Shown here piece by piece: positions 61,028-64,000 of a stretch of 64,000 bases of DNA. The DNA comes from Companilactobacillus sp. Its GTDB lineage: Bacteria; Bacillota; Bacilli; Lactobacillales; Lactobacillaceae. The DNA lies in the NCBI RefSeq assembly GCF_022484265.1, contig NZ_JAKVLR010000001.1:1426001-1490000 (forward strand), given 5' to 3'. The first letter of the stretch is position 1, and every line of letters begins with the position of its first letter. The notes under the pieces are model-generated. The model ran no database searches. It was given only the letters and a program-made list of their open reading frames with translations, and was not told the DNA's origin. A program made the position numbers and the translations under genes.

Positions 61028-61697
61028 GGTATGCGGGCCGACTCCGGACGGAAATCGCTTTCGGGGATCCGTGACATGCTGGACACAACTTGGAGCCAAG
61101 TGTCACTGCGTGACGGCTTGTCTTCAAGCTTGGTCTTATCCTAAGCAATAAATTGCTAAGGATAATCTCAGCATTTGGTCCCCACGCGATTTCCGTCCTC
61201 CATCTAAACAGTATTAAATCAAAATCCTCTTTGTTGTTTGAAAGAAGGAATGTGATTTATGTTTGAAAAAAATAAAATTAGGTCGGTTCACTACTAGTGT
61301 CGGCCACAACAAATACAATACAAATTTCTACCACGACATATAAGGAAATAGTACCCTATTTATATATCTCATTTGGAACTAATGAGATTGAGTCGGGTAA
61401 AGCCCGACGAACATAGTTAAATACTGAAGTGAACCGACCAACTCCAATCTTTTGCAAACAAAGACCGCATACCTTATTTCTCTATATTTAGAGAATTTGA
61501 CGTAACTCTATTTAGACGGAGGAAGGAAATCGATGCCCCGGCCCAATGGTGACATTGTCGTTAGCTGGCGACGACGCCAGCTTAGGACAAAAGGCAGCTT
61601 TGAGATTTTTTCGGTCTGTGAAAAAAGCTCAAAGTGTCTTCACCATGTTCCGGCCGACAAGGGCAATCGATTTCCTTCCGGAGTCGGCCCGCATACC
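61028..61697. repeat. structured repeat locus D: 670-bp composite with 30-bp terminal inverted repeats
   Basis: The left end 61028-61057 and right end 61668-61697 are inverted repeats matching at 29 of 30 positions (both contain GGTATGCGGGCCGACTCC). The left half is a forward core type 1 (61057-61188), the right half a reverse core type 2 (about 61525-61668). Between them are linker copies facing each other (GTTTGAAAGAAGG near 61239; TTTGCAAACAAAGACC near 61452) and one hairpin GTCGGGTAAAGCCCGAC (61392-61408). No transposase and no conserved ORF. Confidence 0.85.
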
Positions 61698-61721
61698 GCC
61701 TATACAAAAGTCCAATTACCC

Positions 61722-61757
61722 AAAAAAGCCTTCCAAATTAATTGGTAGGCTTTCTTA
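61722..61757 (-). terminator. terminator overlapping the tetR 3' end
   Basis: AAGCCTACCAATT pairs with AATTTGGAAGGCTT on the minus strand, with six T. The stop codon (61738) lies within it. Confidence 0.6.
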
Positions 61758-62397
61758 TTGCGTTTATGATCATCGTTTCGATTACTTGGAGATCCTTTTC
61801 AACATCAGTCTCTTTTCGTCCTGGAAAGATTTTATAATTCTGAATGAAGTAGATCAAAATCTGTGAAACCACTAATCGCATGATTTCGATTGGGGTCAAT
61901 CCTGGTCTCACTTCTCCTGTCTGATCCATCAACTTTTGGAAAGTATCGACTATCGAAGGCCCTCTGCTGGTCATCATCTTGACAAACTGAGACTTGATTT
62001 CTTCTTTGGTCAATAACTCTGATAGCACTATCAAGGCGACTTCTTTGTTATCTACCAAAAATTGATAACGGTTGTGGACGACGAACTTTATTAAGTCCTC
62101 TAGATTAGCCTTTTTATTTTCCAATTCATTTTTGAACTCAACTACGTAAAGCGGAACAATGTTTTCCATTATTGGAGTGATGATAAATTTTAAGAGATCA
62201 TCTTTGGTCTTGAAATATTTAAAAATCGTGGCCTGACTCATGCCGGATTCTGTGGCGATTTCTTGCGTTGATGTGCCTTCAAAACCTTTTTCAGAGAAAA
62301 GCTTCAGTCCAGCCATAATAACTTTTTTCTTACCTTTGGGCATATCGGCTTGATCGACCCAGGCTTTAAAGTCGTTTGCCATTAATTCTTCTGTCAT
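61738..62397 (-). CDS. TetR/AcrR-family regulator of the ABC-2 exporter
   Basis: This 219-residue protein has a TetR HTH: GFEGTSTQEIATESGMSQATIF and YFKTKDDLLKF, here given in parts. The C-terminal domain is helical and of an unknown ligand type. It starts 15 bp after the ABC-2 permease gene on the same strand, so it is probably the operon's own repressor. AAAGGAT lies before the ATG. Confidence 0.85.
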   Translation of the reverse strand: MTEELMANDFKAWVDQADMPKGKKKVIMAGLKLFSEKGFEGTSTQEIATESGMSQATIFKYFKTKDDLLKFIITPIMENIVPLYVVEFKNELENKKANLEDLIKFVVHNRYQFLVDNKEVALIVLSELLTKEEIKSQFVKMMTSRGPSIVDTFQKLMDQTGEVRPGLTPIEIMRLVVSQILIYFIQNYKIFPGRKETDVEKDLQVIETMIINAIRKPTN

Positions 62398-62412
62398 GAG
62401 ATCAGATCCTTT

Positions 62413-63525
62413 CTACACTTTGCGATAGCGTCTTAGTCCGCGGATGTTGGCCATGGTCAAAATCACTAAAAATAGCAACAAGACTAAAATTGGATTCATG
62501 ACTTGCCAAAGATTTTTACCACTCATCACAATGTCGCTGGTTGCTTCTCCGGAATACTTCAGTGGCAAGATGTAGGCGATGTATTGGACCCAATGTGCCA
62601 TTGTATCTAGTGGAATGATTCCTGAGAAAAAGACTTGTGGAATAATTACAAGCGGAATGAATTGCATCATTTGGAATTCTGACTTGGCAAAGGTCGACAT
62701 CAAAATACCAAATGCTAAAGCTACAAAGGCTAGTATTACATTAACTATCACAATATTCAAAATATTTCCGACCACTTCGACTTGCAGAACGTAAATCGTG
62801 AACAAGACGATCAATAAAGTTTGAAAAATAGCGAGAAATCCATAAGAGATCATGTATCCAAACACGATTTCTGACCTTCTGACTGGCGTTGCTAATAGTC
62901 GTCCTAAAGTTCCGGAAGTTCTTTCGTTCAACAAGGCCATTCCTGAAATCAAGAAGACGAAGAAGAACACAAAGAATCCCATTAAGATCGGCAACATCTT
63001 GTCAAAAAAGTTAGTGTCCTTATTGCCGTAAACATAGCTGTTGTGAATCTTGGTCTTGGTCCGCTTTTGCTGAGGCTGATTGGCCTGTGCCTGAGCTGGC
63101 ATTTGTGACTGAATCTTCGTCAACGTAGTTTTCAGCTCCTGCATGTTGTTGATCATAACTGATGTATTCAAAGCAGCCTTAGTTGCAGCCGTTTTTGAAG
63201 GATCAGTGTTGGCGTATGTCACATGAAAGCCGTCACTCTTTGACTGGATGATCCCATCGACTTTTTCAGACTTCAGAGCTTTCTTGGCCTTGGCCTGACT
63301 GGAATAATTGTGCGTATCAATGTGCGACATCTTGTCGATCTGCTTGACCAAACTTGACTGAACGTTGACCGTTGCTAGGTTGACGTTGGTCGTCGTGTTG
63401 GCGGTAAAAACTAATTTCATCAAAGTTAAAATCAAAATCGGTGCCAGAAACATCAATGCTAAAGTTCTCTTATCTCTTAAGAGTTCTAATGTCACTCTTT
63501 TAGCTATGGCTAACGTTCTTCTCAT
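62413..63525 (-). CDS. ABC-2 type exporter permease
   Basis: This 370-residue permease has an N-terminal helix, a large extracellular domain (residues about 40-165, with a Gln-rich stretch QSQMPAQAQANQPQQK) and five C-terminal helices (ALLNERTSGTLGRLLATPVRRSEI before the third). The YhgE/DrrB-like layout suggests export of drugs, lipids or fatty compounds. GGAG seven bases before ATG 63525 favours that start over GTG 63531. Its 5' end overlaps the ATPase gene by 26 bp. Confidence 0.87.
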   Translation of the reverse strand: MRRTLAIAKRVTLELLRDKRTLALMFLAPILILTLMKLVFTANTTTNVNLATVNVQSSLVKQIDKMSHIDTHNYSSQAKAKKALKSEKVDGIIQSKSDGFHVTYANTDPSKTAATKAALNTSVMINNMQELKTTLTKIQSQMPAQAQANQPQQKRTKTKIHNSYVYGNKDTNFFDKMLPILMGFFVFFFVFLISGMALLNERTSGTLGRLLATPVRRSEIVFGYMISYGFLAIFQTLLIVLFTIYVLQVEVVGNILNIVIVNVILAFVALAFGILMSTFAKSEFQMMQFIPLVIIPQVFFSGIIPLDTMAHWVQYIAYILPLKYSGEATSDIVMSGKNLWQVMNPILVLLLFLVILTMANIRGLRRYRKV

Positions 63526-64000
63526 TTTCACTCTCCACCTTTAAAAAGACATTTTCAATCGTATCTTCGTGATAACGTTCTTTTAATATTGCTGGCTTGT
63601 CATAAGCTTGCATTTTGCCACCAATCAACATGGCTACATCATCGACTAATTCGGCTTCGTCCATAACGTGAGTCGTAACTAAAATAGTCTTCCCCTGATC
63701 TCGCAAGCGATGCAACTCAGCCCAGATTTTTTTCCGTAAGGCTGGGTCAACTCCGACAGTCGGCTCATCCAAAATCAATAAATCAGCATTTCCAAGCATG
63801 GAAATTGCTAACGATAAACGTCGCTTCATCCCTCCAGAATAACCGCTGGTACGTTTATCCAAGTCGTTAGTTAATTCAACCACTTTAGCCACGTGTTCAA
63901 TTTGTCTTTGGGCATCAGCTGGTTCAATCCCTTTCATGTCGGCAAAAAATTTTAAATTCTCTCGACCAGAAAGTTGCTCGTATAAAGCATCTGTCTGTGC
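63500..64000 (-). CDS. ABC exporter ATPase, 5' end cut by window edge
   Basis: The visible 166 residues hold the C-terminal part of an ABC ATPase: signature SGYSGGMKRRLSLA, Walker B LLILDEPTVGVDP and the switch His in LVTTHVMDEAE. The Walker A part lies beyond the right edge; the frame continues open to position 64000. It belongs to the DrrA/CcmA-type exporters and pairs with the ABC-2 permease. Confidence 0.9.
   Translation of the reverse strand, partial: AQTDALYEQLSGRENLKFFADMKGIEPADAQRQIEHVAKVVELTNDLDKRTSGYSGGMKRRLSLAISMLGNADLLILDEPTVGVDPALRKKIWAELHRLRDQGKTILVTTHVMDEAELVDDVAMLIGGKMQAYDKPAILKERYHEDTIENVFLKVESENEKNVSHS

Noticed and set aside
21426..61697. CRISPR array or integron attC array as an explanation of the repeats
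   Set aside because: Repeat units are few, far apart, long and different in core; no cas or integrase gene is near, and no regular spacer length is seen.
61533..61866. Short plus-strand ORFs in the right half of locus D
   Set aside because: They cover the structured core and the tetR 3' end, with no ribosome site and no match in locus B, which has the same core.

Overview
The window looks like chromosomal DNA from a low-GC lactic acid bacterium of the Lactobacillaceae. The pointers are AGGAGG-type ribosome sites, a T-box leader, CcpA-like cre sites, many amino-acid permeases and protein families typical of lactobacilli (DUF3737, DUF3781, PatB, staphylococcal-type lipase). A nitrate respiration island plus this gene content fits Companilactobacillus or a nitrate-reducing relative of L. 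plantarum; the genus is an inference. No rRNA, tRNA, transposase or CRISPR array was seen.

Region 1 (1-17.9 kb) is a nitrate respiration island. Leftward from 12.35 kb run narG, narH, narJ, narI, a FecCD-type ABC importer (permease, ATPase, binding protein; probably for molybdate), moaE, moaD, narK and a DUF59 Fe-S assembly factor. After a hairpin come a DUF1858 protein and a DUF438/hemerythrin protein cut by the window edge. Rightward from 12.48 kb run moeB, moaB, moeA, mobB, mobA, a small unknown gene and the nreB/nreC two-component pair. Starts and stops mostly overlap, so each arm is probably one transcript, with a GGGAATTTCCC palindrome between them. nreC is frameshifted by a 7-bp tandem duplication, and NreB keeps only two of the four cysteines expected in its sensor domain. 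moaA and moaC are not in the window.

Region 2 (17.9-30 kb) holds a DMT exporter with an HMA protein, a three-gene operon ending in a polyprenyl-synthetase-fold protein without its Asp-rich motifs, a broken holin-like toxin locus, an MFS pump with its TetR regulator and two operators, four exported proteins that share two modules, glycerate kinase and an aldo/keto reductase.

Region 3 (30-47.2 kb) holds two near-duplicate amino-acid permeases, an iron/sugar-phosphate-type ABC operon fused by overlaps to a GT4 glycosyltransferase, an SDR/TetR pair, the T-box-controlled metA-metY operon, patB with a DUF3737 gene, a secreted lipase and a small acidic secreted protein.

Region 4 (47.2-64 kb) holds an Abi/HEPN defence gene, an AEC carrier, a GNAT, an old yellow enzyme, two PTPS-related membrane proteins around a second PatB, two tandem cationic amino-acid permeases and a TetR-controlled ABC-2 exporter cut by the right edge.

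The most unusual feature is a family of intergenic structured repeats at about 21.4, 31.7, 51.3 and 61.0 kb. They have a common frame (GGACGGAAATCG ... CGATTTCCGTCC) around exchangeable hairpin-rich cores. One 132-bp core is identical in two loci, and one locus is bounded by 30-bp inverted repeats. Genes next to three of the loci show a strong strand-specific third-position G/T bias whose direction follows repeat orientation.
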